Source: Sphingobacteriales bacterium (lineage in GTDB: Bacteria; Bacteroidota; Bacteroidia; Chitinophagales; JADIYW01). From it: a stretch of 64,000 nucleotides of DNA. Positions within the stretch are counted from its first letter, which is position 1; every line of letters starts with the position of its first letter. Positions 18,606 through 27,008 of this stretch are shown in pieces. The notes beneath the pieces were generated by a model. That model ran no database searches. It saw only the letters and a list, made by a program, of their open reading frames with translations, and was not told the DNA's origin. The position numbers were made by a program, and so were the translations under genes. The DNA is taken from NCBI GenBank assembly GCA_016721245.1, contig JADKIQ010000002.1, positions 124,001 through 188,000 of the forward strand, read 5' to 3'.

Positions 18606-18640
18606 AAAAAACGGATAGCATTTGCTATCCGTTTTTTGTT
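18606..18640. terminator. bidirectional terminator between gldN and uvrC
   Basis: A 10-bp perfect stem (18611-18620 with 18623-18632), extended by A5/T5 pairing on both sides. A runs precede and T runs follow, so it can end both gldN transcription and the converging uvrC transcript. Confidence 0.88.
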
Positions 18641-18667
18641 TTATAATAATGTAATAATTATAGTTTA

Positions 18668-20455
18668 TTATCCATTCTTTGTTTTAAAGAAATTATAAAC
18701 AATTGCAGCTTTTGCTTTTCCGATTACTTTTTCTAAATCTTCTAATGCCGTTTTTTCAATAATCTTTACAGAACCAAATTCCTGTAATAAGGCAGACCCT
18801 ATTTTTTCACCGATACCTTTTATTTCACTTAATTCTGTTTTCAGCGTATTCTTATCGCGCTTGCTTCTGTGAAACGTAATTCCAAAACGATGCGCCTCAT
18901 TTCTTATATGCTGAATGACTTTCAGTGTTTCCGATTTTCGACTGATATGCAGCGGATAGGGATCATTGGGGTAATATATTTCCTCTAAACGTTTGGCAAT
19001 AGAAATTACCTGTACCTGATTTTCAAGTTTTAAGTTGTATATACTTTCCATCGCAGCACTCAATTGTCCCTTGCCACCGTCAATTACGATTAAATTTGGC
19101 AGCGGCTCTTGTTCTAAAATCATACGATGGTAACGGCGGTAAACCACTTCTTTCATGGTGTCAAAATCATTGGCTCCAACAACCGTTTTTACATTAAAAT
19201 GACGATAGTCTTTTTTACTTGGTTTGGCATTTCTAAAAACCACACACGCAGATACTGCATTTGTTCCCTGAAAGTTTGAATTATCAAAACACTCAATATG
19301 TACAGGCAATTCACTCAGCTTTAGTTCCTCTTTCATTAACTCTAAAATGCGTGTCGTGTTATCCGGCTTGGTTTTTTCTTTCCCTTTTTGTTTTTGAAAA
19401 AGAGCATTGCGCTGAGCCAGTTCTACTATATGTTTTTTATCTCCGATTTTCGGAACAGACGTTTGTATAAAATCATTTTCTATTGTAACATCAAATGGCA
19501 GTAATGCTTCTGCTTTTTCAATTGTATTTCCAATGGTGTCTACAATAGCAAACTGCATCAGCTCTTCTTTACTTTCTTCCAGATTTTTTTGAAGAGTGAT
19601 AGCTTTTGTTTTTATTACAGTGCCTTCATACACATACATATAATTGATGTATGCTTTCTTTTCGTCTTCTGTAAAACCAAAAACATGAAAGTTGCCCAAC
19701 CCGGGGTTAACAACCGTAGAGTCTGTTACGTATTCTTTCAGAGACTGTAGTTTTATTTTAATGATCTCTGCTTCTTCAAATTCTAATTTTTCCGCATAAT
19801 CCTGCATCTGTTGTTTTAAAATAGCACGCAATTCCTGTAGCCTTCCTTTTACAATTCTTCGAATCTGCTCGATATTGTTATCGTAATTTTCTTTGGACTG
19901 GAACCCGGCGCAAGGACCTAAGCAGTTGCCGATATGGTACTCGAGGCAAACTTTGAATTTTTTCGCTTTTATGTTTTTCTCGCTCAAAGGCAGTGAGCAG
20001 CTGCGGATAGGATATAATTTTTTTATGAGCTCCAGAATAGACCGAACATGGTTAACAGAGGTATAGGGGCCGAAATATTCAGCCCCGTCATGTTCATATT
20101 TTCGGGTAAAATAAATTCTCGGGAATTGCTCATTAACAATCTTAATATATGGATACGATTTATCATCCTTCAGGCTGATGTTATATTTAGGCTGTAATTC
20201 TTTAATCAGCGCATTTTCCAGCAAGAGTGCATCCTTTTCAGTAGGTACTATAGAATACTCAATATTGTGAATCCTGCGCACCATTAATTCGATACGAAAC
20301 GAATGATCTTTATTTACAAAATATGAAGAAACTCTGTTTTTTAAATTCTTTGCTTTGCCGATATATAACAACTTTCCATCCTTGTCATAATAGCGATATA
20401 CCCCGGGGTGCTTCGGTAAATTTTTAATGATATCTTTTAAATTATGAATCGACAC
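18668..20455 (-). CDS. uvrC: excinuclease ABC subunit C
   Basis: A 595-residue nucleotide excision repair nuclease that cuts on both sides of a lesion with UvrAB. The order is standard: GIY-YIG domain (residues about 14-92, with GVYRYY and LLYIGKAKNLKNR), a Cys-rich link (CLEYHIGNCLGPC near 168-180), the UVR motif for UvrB binding (about 205-240), an RNase H-like domain with the IECFDNSN and VIDGGKGQL segments, and a C-terminal helix-hairpin-helix (GIGEKIGSALL). It begins with GTG. It converges with gldN. Confidence 0.96.
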   Translation of the reverse strand: MSIHNLKDIIKNLPKHPGVYRYYDKDGKLLYIGKAKNLKNRVSSYFVNKDHSFRIELMVRRIHNIEYSIVPTEKDALLLENALIKELQPKYNISLKDDKSYPYIKIVNEQFPRIYFTRKYEHDGAEYFGPYTSVNHVRSILELIKKLYPIRSCSLPLSEKNIKAKKFKVCLEYHIGNCLGPCAGFQSKENYDNNIEQIRRIVKGRLQELRAILKQQMQDYAEKLEFEEAEIIKIKLQSLKEYVTDSTVVNPGLGNFHVFGFTEDEKKAYINYMYVYEGTVIKTKAITLQKNLEESKEELMQFAIVDTIGNTIEKAEALLPFDVTIENDFIQTSVPKIGDKKHIVELAQRNALFQKQKGKEKTKPDNTTRILELMKEELKLSELPVHIECFDNSNFQGTNAVSACVVFRNAKPSKKDYRHFNVKTVVGANDFDTMKEVVYRRYHRMILEQEPLPNLIVIDGGKGQLSAAMESIYNLKLENQVQVISIAKRLEEIYYPNDPYPLHISRKSETLKVIQHIRNEAHRFGITFHRSKRDKNTLKTELSEIKGIGEKIGSALLQEFGSVKIIEKTALEDLEKVIGKAKAAIVYNFFKTKNG

Positions 20456-20471
20456 TCAATATTTTGTATAA

Positions 20472-20479
20472 CAAAGGTA
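20472..20479 (-). promoter_or_regulatory. putative -7 box (TACCTTTG) for uvrC
   Basis: On the minus strand this reads TACCTTTG, matching TAnnTTTG, 16 bases before the GTG start of uvrC. The spacer to the divergent membrane gene is only 46 bases. Confidence 0.45.
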
Positions 20480-20501
20480 CATATTTGAACGACTTCTGCT
20501 T

Positions 20502-22142
20502 ATGTTTGTACTTATGATAAAAGACAAAAAAAACATACTTCTGTTTATTTTCTTTTTTGTGCTTACATTAATCATCTACTTTGAAAGCAGGTACAGTGGT
20601 TTCGTTACAGATTTTATAGGATTTGAGCAAAATTATGACAAATGTGGTTTTTGGCATTATTACAGTTGTTCAAATGGAAAAAATTTCCGGTATTTACAAC
20701 ATGCCTTTTCTTTTCTGCTGTACAAAAATATTGGATCGGATACACTTATATGGTATTTTTTATACGCGCTTGCACATGCAATAACTGCATTTTTATGGTA
20801 TAAAGTTGCTAGGCGTTTTCTTGTTTTAATAAATCAAAAGCACCATGAATTTCTTGCATTAATAATGGCTGTTTTGTTTCTTTTGTCTCCATATCAGAGT
20901 GAAGTAGTCGTTTGGCGTGTTTGCATACAATATAACACGATATGTATTTGTCTATTATGTTCTGTTCTTTTGTTTATGAAAGATATAGAAAAACCACATA
21001 TTAAATATCCGTTTTATTGCACACTGTTATTTATAGTTGGATTGCTTTCTATAGAGCAAATTGTAGTTATGCCTTATTTTATATTACTTGTTGGCCTTTT
21101 TTATTGTATAAAAGATTATTCATGCACTAATTTGAAAAGAATACTAGTGGTTTATTTTTTACCACAACATCTAATAATTGCATCGTATTTTTTAATGAGT
21201 AAAATAGTATACGGCGTTTGGGTGATGCACTATGGAGAGAGTGCATATAAAGATTTCATTTCTCTAAAAACAATAGCCAAGGTTTACCAGTACTTTTTAA
21301 AATACCTCTTATTGGCAAGGTATTGGGGATATGATCAGAAAACAAGTTTGTTTTCTTTTTTGGAATACCCTCTCGTTACAATAATCCTTACCATCCTTCT
21401 ATTCTCAGCAGTTTTTCTACTATTACGAAATTTTATTAAAGGTTCTTTGTTTGCAGGATTATTATTACTGTTTATCGGTTTATATGTTATTTCTTTGTTC
21501 CCGATTATACAGCTCTATTTTTCAACTTTATTATTAGTAGAGAATGACAGATTAGGGTATTTATCTTCTATGTTTATTTTTGGAATAGTTGTTTTGATTT
21601 TATCGAAACTTAAGGCAAGGATGTTGTATTTATGTGCAATTTTATTCATTGCGGTAAATACTTTTTTTACAATTAAAACATCACATTATTGGAAACGTTC
21701 AACACAAATTTATAAGGCATATCTTGAGAATTTCGACTCTTATCAAAAAAAGAATGTATATCTTTTAGGTGTTCCGGATAACTATAAAGGTATCTGGATG
21801 ATGCGGATATATGGACCTGAGTCCGGGTTTAAAGAGGCTTTGATGTACAGGCTTAAGAAACCTTATAACGGTAATATGTACGATGTCATCTGCTTTAATC
21901 AGATCTCTTTTGATGATGGAATGAATGTGCAAAAACGAAACGATTCTACTTTATATGTAAATTTTACACATTACGGAAGTTGGTTCTGGAATCAGGGAGT
22001 TGGAGCGAGTGATTATGAAACACCTCAATACAAAGTAAAGATTGAGCAGTATGGATATGTAGTTACGTTCAAGAATTTCGATAAAGAAAATTCCGTTATC
22101 CTATATCCAAATAAATTAAAATGGATACCTGTTGAAATATAA
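20502..22142 (+). CDS. multi-pass membrane protein of unknown function
   Basis: A 546-residue integral membrane protein with about ten or more hydrophobic helices spread from residue 10 to about 400, and a soluble C-terminal part (about 405-546) rich in Tyr/Phe. The helix layout, with a loop of charged and aromatic residues after the first helix, resembles GT-C-type glycosyltransferases, but I see no decisive catalytic motif. Codons are noticeably richer in TTT/TTA/ATA than in neighbouring genes, which may hint at transfer or only at membrane-protein composition. An alternative start is the ATG at 20514. Its stop codon directly abuts the stop of the converging nupC gene. Confidence 0.6.
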   Translation: MFVLMIKDKKNILLFIFFFVLTLIIYFESRYSGFVTDFIGFEQNYDKCGFWHYYSCSNGKNFRYLQHAFSFLLYKNIGSDTLIWYFLYALAHAITAFLWYKVARRFLVLINQKHHEFLALIMAVLFLLSPYQSEVVVWRVCIQYNTICICLLCSVLLFMKDIEKPHIKYPFYCTLLFIVGLLSIEQIVVMPYFILLVGLFYCIKDYSCTNLKRILVVYFLPQHLIIASYFLMSKIVYGVWVMHYGESAYKDFISLKTIAKVYQYFLKYLLLARYWGYDQKTSLFSFLEYPLVTIILTILLFSAVFLLLRNFIKGSLFAGLLLLFIGLYVISLFPIIQLYFSTLLLVENDRLGYLSSMFIFGIVVLILSKLKARMLYLCAILFIAVNTFFTIKTSHYWKRSTQIYKAYLENFDSYQKKNVYLLGVPDNYKGIWMMRIYGPESGFKEALMYRLKKPYNGNMYDVICFNQISFDDGMNVQKRNDSTLYVNFTHYGSWFWNQGVGASDYETPQYKVKIEQYGYVVTFKNFDKENSVILYPNKLKWIPVEI

Positions 22143-23384
22143 CTACATCAAAATACCGGCAATCGTAGCAGAAAGATAAGATGCCAGCGTTCCGCATAAT
22201 AATGCTTTTAAACCCAATTTAGCTAAGTCTGCACGTCTGTTTGGTGCCAGTTCGCCAATGCCGCCAATCTGAATTCCAACAGAACTGAAATTAGCAAAAC
22301 CGCATAAAGCAAAACTTGCAATAGCCAGTGCTTTAGGCGACATCGTTGCCTTTGCTCCGATTAAACTGGTGTATGCTACAAATTCATTGATCGTTAATTT
22401 TTGACCCATCATGGTGGCCACCTGCATTACCTCTGCTTTTGGAACACCCATTACCCAAGCCAAGGGATAAAATAAGTATCCAAATATTACATTTAAACCA
22501 AAGCCAGGATAAATCATTCCCAGTAAGGAATTAATCAATGCCATCAACGCGATAAAACCAATTAACATCGCAATTACGTTGATAGAAATTTTCATACCGT
22601 CGCTCGCACCATGAGAAATAGCATCAATAATGTTTGTATACTGACTTTTTATTTCTACACTTACTTTTCCTTTTGTTTGAGATTCTTCTGTTTCAGGAAA
22701 AACAATCTTTGAAATTACCAGTGCAGCCGGTGCTGCCATGATACTTGCCGCAATTAAATATTCTGCAGGAACGCCCATGCTCACGTATACAATTAAAATA
22801 CCACCGGCAATACAAGCCATACTGCCTGCCATAGATGCCAATAACTCGCTGTTGGTCATTCCGGCTAAGTACGGGCGAATCATTACCTGTGCCTCTACCT
22901 GCCCAACAAATGCACTGGCCACATTGCTCAATGCTTCCGCACCGGAAACGCGCATCACTATATTCATCACTCTTGCAATGGCAGCAACTACACGTTGCAT
23001 GATACCCAGATGATATAATATAGCTACCAATACACAAACCAGGATAATAGTAGCCGGAATGCTGAATGCAAAAACAAATGTTCCGGGAGCACCATAAGAT
23101 AAAGCACCGGCAGCACCTTGCGGAGAGTGGGTGTCTGTCATGATACCGCCATATACAAACGCAGCGCCTTGTTGCGCATAACCTTCAATGGCTTTCATGC
23201 CTTCGCCCAGTGTTTGAAAAAAAGATTTAACTGGCGGAACTTTCAGAATTAATAAAGCAAGTGAAACCTGTAATGCCAGACCGCTTGCCACTAATCTGTA
23301 GTTAATGGCTTTTTTGTTATTCGAGAATAAAAAGGCAATAGCCAGTATTACTACTATTCCGATAAGTCCTGTAAATCTTTCCAT
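22143..23384 (-). CDS. concentrative nucleoside transporter, NupC/CNT family
   Basis: A 413-residue inner-membrane transporter. CNT proteins import nucleosides with Na+ or H+. Visible features are the N-terminal helices, the central gate segment with GQVEAQVMIRPYL, the GGILIVYVSMGVP helix and the C-terminal CGFANFSSVGIQIGG segment, all typical of the family, including the QxE nucleoside-binding region. Length is normal. Preceded by a TATATTTG box. The stop abuts the stop of the converging gene. Confidence 0.92.
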   Translation of the reverse strand: MERFTGLIGIVVILAIAFLFSNNKKAINYRLVASGLALQVSLALLILKVPPVKSFFQTLGEGMKAIEGYAQQGAAFVYGGIMTDTHSPQGAAGALSYGAPGTFVFAFSIPATIILVCVLVAILYHLGIMQRVVAAIARVMNIVMRVSGAEALSNVASAFVGQVEAQVMIRPYLAGMTNSELLASMAGSMACIAGGILIVYVSMGVPAEYLIAASIMAAPAALVISKIVFPETEESQTKGKVSVEIKSQYTNIIDAISHGASDGMKISINVIAMLIGFIALMALINSLLGMIYPGFGLNVIFGYLFYPLAWVMGVPKAEVMQVATMMGQKLTINEFVAYTSLIGAKATMSPKALAIASFALCGFANFSSVGIQIGGIGELAPNRRADLAKLGLKALLCGTLASYLSATIAGILM

Positions 23385-23404
23385 AAATGATGTGTGTGTT
23401 TTAA

Positions 23405-23412
23405 CAAATATA
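23405..23412 (-). promoter_or_regulatory. putative -7 box (TATATTTG) for nupC
   Basis: On the minus strand it reads TATATTTG, an exact TAnnTTTG match 20 bases before the ATG at 23384. No clear -33 TTTG is visible. Confidence 0.45.
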
Positions 23413-23479
23413 CCTTTTATCAGTTTGGATATATATTGTTTATGTTATAAAATATCAACAGTTTAGAAAAGTTATCCGA

Positions 23480-24283
23480 TTAATTCTTACTTAAATCCCG
23501 GCTCCTTTGTAAGGCATCATCCATCCCTTTTTGTATATTAAAACCGACGGAAGCATTATTGAAGTGTCGGACGGCAGCTTCAGTTGTACCCCCTTTAGAT
23601 GATACTTTATCTATCCATTCTTTGCAGGATAAATCGTTTACTTTATACAGCTCTACAGCACCAAGAAATGTTTGTTCTACCATTTTAGAAGCTTCCGTAT
23701 GCGTGAAACCCATTTCCATTGTTTTTTGTATCATGGCATCCATAAAATAAAAGACATAGGCAGGTCCGCTTCCTGAAACAGCCGTGATGGCATTCAGCTG
23801 ATCTTCATCGTATAGCTGAATGGTAACACCTGTAGTTTCAAGCAACTTTCTAACAAAATCAGCATCGCGCTGCGGAATACTGCTCGATACCATAAAGCCG
23901 GTAACGCCCATTCCAATCTGGCAGGGTAGATTGGGCATGCAACGTATAACTTTGTTCGTGCCAAGATTTTTTTCGACATCGGCTATTTTAACGCCGGCCA
24001 TTATCGTAAGAACGATATGATTTTCATTAATGAAAGGTTTTAGTTTCGGATATACAGAGTAGGCATCCTGCGGTTTGGTAGCAAGGATAATTAATTCTTT
24101 TTCTGAAATAAAATCACCGAATTCATTATACACCTGCCCGAGTTTCATTCTGTTTAATTCCAGAATTTGTGCATGGTCTTTTTCAATTACAGTCAGTTGC
24201 TTGTGTGTAAGGATTTTGGCGTTTAAAAAACTTTCGGCAAAACTTCTGCCCATGTTGCCGCCACCTATAATTAGAACGTTCAT
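23480..24283 (-). CDS. proC: pyrroline-5-carboxylate reductase
   Basis: A 267-residue NAD(P)H-dependent reductase that makes L-proline from 1-pyrroline-5-carboxylate, the last step of proline synthesis. The nucleotide-binding GGGNMG motif is at residues 7-12, the ATKPQD loop follows near 69-74, and the C-terminal family signature contains AVSGSGPAYVFYFMDA and the SSKGGTTEAAV segment. Length is normal. It stands alone on the minus strand, about 95 bases from nupC. Confidence 0.94.
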   Translation of the reverse strand: MNVLIIGGGNMGRSFAESFLNAKILTHKQLTVIEKDHAQILELNRMKLGQVYNEFGDFISEKELIILATKPQDAYSVYPKLKPFINENHIVLTIMAGVKIADVEKNLGTNKVIRCMPNLPCQIGMGVTGFMVSSSIPQRDADFVRKLLETTGVTIQLYDEDQLNAITAVSGSGPAYVFYFMDAMIQKTMEMGFTHTEASKMVEQTFLGAVELYKVNDLSCKEWIDKVSSKGGTTEAAVRHFNNASVGFNIQKGMDDALQRSRDLSKN

Positions 24284-24344
24284 TAATAATGTTGAATTTG
24301 GAATGATGATGAATTATCAATTGCTAAGTAAATATCCGCATTCA

Positions 24345-24368
24345 TTTTCAAATTTTCAAATTTTCAAA
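24345..24368. repeat. three tandem copies of TTTTCAAA
   Basis: Three perfect 8-base units in the spacer between proC and the YhhN-like gene, ending 20 bases before its ATG. A related ATTTTCAAATTAA direct repeat lies upstream of rpsU at 59152-59188. This may be an AT-rich upstream promoter element or a dispersed Bacteroidota repeat. Confidence 0.75.
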
Positions 24369-24388
24369 TTTTTTACCTAATTTGTTAT

Positions 24389-25075
24389 ATGCTATACTTG
24401 ATTTTATATTTAATAAGCGGATTGCTTACCATTTTCGCCGAGCATACGGAATACAGAATGCTGATGTATACCACTAAAGTAATGCTCATGCCATTACTGG
24501 CGCTGTATTTTTATCATAAATCTAAAGAGATTAAAAACTATAAGTTCATCTATCTCGCTTTATTCTTTTCCTGGTGGGGCGATATCTTTCTGATGTTTCC
24601 GAGAAATGAGGCATCACCGAATGCAAAACTGCTGTTTATTTGCGGGTTGGTTTCTTTTCTGATTGGACATTTTAATTATATCATTCATTTTATAAAAGAA
24701 GCAAAGCCTCAGCCAAAAGTTACGGTAATAGTAGAAAAACCATATCTGATATTACCGTTTCTGGTATTTATTTTATTATTTCTGAGATTGCTCTATCCAA
24801 GCTTAGGGCCGATGAAAATACCTGTAACCGTATATGGTATTGTCATTACCTGTATGATGATGGCTGCGTTTAACAGAAAGAATTTAGTGAGCAATATGTC
24901 TTTTATGCTTGTTTTCTCCGGTGCGGTGTTGTTTGTTTTTTCAGATTCCTGTATTGCCGTTAACTTGTTTTATAAGCCATTTGAATTGGCAAGAATAGCA
25001 ATCATGTCTACATATATCATAGCCCAGTTATTAATTATAAAAGGAATCTTAGCAGAGAAAAAAGCGGTAGTTTAA
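24389..25075 (+). CDS. YhhN/TMEM86-type lysoplasmalogenase
   Basis: A 228-residue integral membrane protein with about eight helices, matching the YhhN family, whose characterised members hydrolyse the vinyl-ether bond of lysoplasmalogens. The conserved N-terminal helix pattern, the FFSWWGDIFLMF segment (residues about 64-75, with the key Asp) and the later FSDSCIAVNLF segment support it. The substrate in this organism is not known. The last four bases overlap the stop codon of the convergent tatC gene. Confidence 0.82.
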   Translation: MLYLILYLISGLLTIFAEHTEYRMLMYTTKVMLMPLLALYFYHKSKEIKNYKFIYLALFFSWWGDIFLMFPRNEASPNAKLLFICGLVSFLIGHFNYIIHFIKEAKPQPKVTVIVEKPYLILPFLVFILLFLRLLYPSLGPMKIPVTVYGIVITCMMMAAFNRKNLVSNMSFMLVFSGAVLFVFSDSCIAVNLFYKPFELARIAIMSTYIIAQLLIIKGILAEKKAVV

Positions 25076-25905
25076 AATTCTTCTTCCCTTACACGTTGTT
25101 TGTACACCCTGTTTGATACATTGATACTTAATTCGTACAGCACGAATATTGGTGTAGAGATAAGCATGAGGCTTGTAATGTCACCTTGTGGAGTGATGAT
25201 AGCAACGATAATCAAAATGGCCACATAAGCAATTCTTCTGCCACTACGCATAAAACTCGGAGTAAGGATGCCTAGTTTGGTTAGTAAGAAAACCAGCATC
25301 GGCAATTCAAACAGAATGCCTGTCGGAATCGTCATGGTAATAAGTAAACCGATATAGCTATTTATATCTATCATATTTTGTACGATAGAAGTAGCCTGAT
25401 ACTGAATTAAAAAATTGATGGAAAACGGTGCAATAATAAAATATCCAAAAAGACATCCGATGGTAAATAAAAGAGAAGTAACAAATACAATACCGCGTGT
25501 ATTTCTGATTTCACGTTCGTGTAATGCTGGTTTTACAAAACGCCAGAGCTCCCAGAAAATATACGGAAAAGCTGCAATGGCACCTACATATAACGACATC
25601 TGAATATGTAGCATAAATTGCCCTGTGATGTCTGTGTTGATGAATGTAAACTTAGCATCCTGGATACACAAACCCTGAAAAAATGTATAGTTTGATTCTA
25701 ACCAGCAAAATAACCTGTTAGTTGGAAAATCTGCGCGTGTTGGACCAAATAACAAAAAATCAAAAATGAACTTTTTCTGTGTAAATGCTATAAATGAAAA
25801 AGCAACTACAGCAATGGCAGAGCGCATAATATGCCAGCGCAGGGCTTCGATATGATCGAAAAACCCCATTTCCTTCTTTTCCTTGCTTTCGGTTATATTA
25901 CCCAT
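25072..25905 (-). CDS. tatC: Sec-independent protein translocase TatC
   Basis: A 277-residue inner-membrane protein with six helices, the substrate receptor of the Tat pathway. The N-terminal FFDHIEALRWHIMRS segment (about 15-29) matches the HLxELRxR signature, with the signal-binding Glu kept, and PYIFWELWRFVKPALHERE (about 114-132) carries the second conserved Glu. A longer periplasmic loop (about 55-95) is usual for Bacteroidota. No tatA is in the window. It converges with the YhhN-like gene, overlapping it by four bases. Confidence 0.94.
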   Translation of the reverse strand: MGNITESKEKKEMGFFDHIEALRWHIMRSAIAVVAFSFIAFTQKKFIFDFLLFGPTRADFPTNRLFCWLESNYTFFQGLCIQDAKFTFINTDITGQFMLHIQMSLYVGAIAAFPYIFWELWRFVKPALHEREIRNTRGIVFVTSLLFTIGCLFGYFIIAPFSINFLIQYQATSIVQNMIDINSYIGLLITMTIPTGILFELPMLVFLLTKLGILTPSFMRSGRRIAYVAILIIVAIITPQGDITSLMLISTPIFVLYELSINVSNRVYKQRVREEEF

Positions 25906-25915
25906 TTACAGAAAG

Positions 25916-25923
25916 CAAAAATA
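25916..25923 (-). promoter_or_regulatory. putative -7 box (TATTTTTG) for tatC
   Basis: Reads TATTTTTG on the minus strand, an exact TAnnTTTG match, 10 bases before the tatC ATG, implying a very short leader. Confidence 0.45.
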
Positions 25924-25976
25924 AAGCTTTAAACGTCAACGAAATATTAATTTTAGTGAAGTTTCTGAATACAACA

Positions 25977-26945
25977 CTATTCACCCAAAAGATTCAGGAG
26001 CTTATCAACTTTCGGTGCTAATATGATTTCAGTTCTTCGGTTTCTTGCTCTTCCTTCCGGTGTGCTATTGCTTTCCATCGGAAAGAACTCGCCACGACCT
26101 GAAGCTATTACCTGTAAGGAGTTGACTTTGTATTTATCTGTTAAGATATGCAGTACGCTGCTGGAGCGCATTAAACTTAAGTCCCAGTTGTCTTTTATCA
26201 GGCCACCGTTTGAACCATATGGCACATTATCGGTATGACCTTCAATATTTACCTGAATATCCGGATTTTTTTTAATTACATCAGATAGCTTACCCAATGC
26301 ATCGACACCCTTACTTTCCACGGTGGTAGAACCGGATTTGAATAATAATTTATCCGACATGGAAACATACACTTTTCCGTCTTTGGTATATACACTCAAT
26401 TCGCCGGCAGAAAAATCAGTCAGTGCTTTTTTAATCGCATCCCGCAAAGCATCTGCTTTCGTTTTTTGTTCGCTTAGTAATTTATTGAGTTCAATAATTT
26501 TAGCCTCTCGTGCCAGTAAATCTGCATTCGCTTTTTTCAAATCCGCTTCTTTTTGCTGTAAAGCGATTTTTTGTTTTTCCAAATCCAGTTGCATCTGAAT
26601 TAAATCGGCATTTGTTTTCTGGTTTTTATCACCGGCATCTTTCAGTTTTTTAAGGTATTCCTGCTGTGACTGAGTAAACTGTGCTGTTTGCTCATCCATT
26701 TCTTTTTTCATGGATTCTATTAAATCTGCTAATCCCGTAGAATCGGCTCTTAATTTTTCCAGCTGACTTTCCAGGCTGGTGCTTTTGGTAATACAAGCTG
26801 TTTTTAGAGAATCCAGGCTTTCATTCAGGGTTTTATTTTTTACAGCTTCATTCAGATAATCGTTTAAAGCCTTGTCGTATTCCTTTTGTGTTACACAATT
26901 AGTAAGCAACAGGACAGCCAGTATAGGGAGAAGATATTTTTTCAT
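25977..26945 (-). CDS. OmpA-family lipoprotein with coiled-coil domain
   Basis: A 322-residue lipoprotein: signal peptide with lipobox LLTNC (lipidated Cys17), then a long coiled coil (about 25-175) rich in Lys/Glu/Leu/Gln, then an OmpA-like peptidoglycan-binding domain (about 190-310) with NIEGHTDNVPYG and the RARNRRTEI motif. It likely ties the outer membrane to the cell wall. The coiled coil followed by a MotB-like domain resembles the stand-alone OmpA/MotB lipoproteins of Bacteroidota. It is divergent from radA. Confidence 0.88.
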   Translation of the reverse strand: MKKYLLPILAVLLLTNCVTQKEYDKALNDYLNEAVKNKTLNESLDSLKTACITKSTSLESQLEKLRADSTGLADLIESMKKEMDEQTAQFTQSQQEYLKKLKDAGDKNQKTNADLIQMQLDLEKQKIALQQKEADLKKANADLLAREAKIIELNKLLSEQKTKADALRDAIKKALTDFSAGELSVYTKDGKVYVSMSDKLLFKSGSTTVESKGVDALGKLSDVIKKNPDIQVNIEGHTDNVPYGSNGGLIKDNWDLSLMRSSSVLHILTDKYKVNSLQVIASGRGEFFPMESNSTPEGRARNRRTEIILAPKVDKLLNLLGE

Positions 26946-26995
26946 AAAAAAATTATTAGTACAAATATCCGTTTTCTATTTCCCAATTTAGATTC

Positions 26996-27003
26996 TATCT
27001 TTA
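26996..27003 (+). promoter_or_regulatory. putative -7 box (TATCTTTA) directly before radA
   Basis: Near-consensus TAnnTTTG (last base A) ending five bases before the radA ATG. If used, the transcript starts at or very near the start codon. Confidence 0.35.
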
Positions 27004-27008
27004 CACAA

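Noticed and set aside
22693..23037. 114-codon Cys-rich minus-strand frame in nupC
   Set aside because: Alternative frame of nupC on the same strand. The Cys richness is a product of frame shift in a membrane gene.
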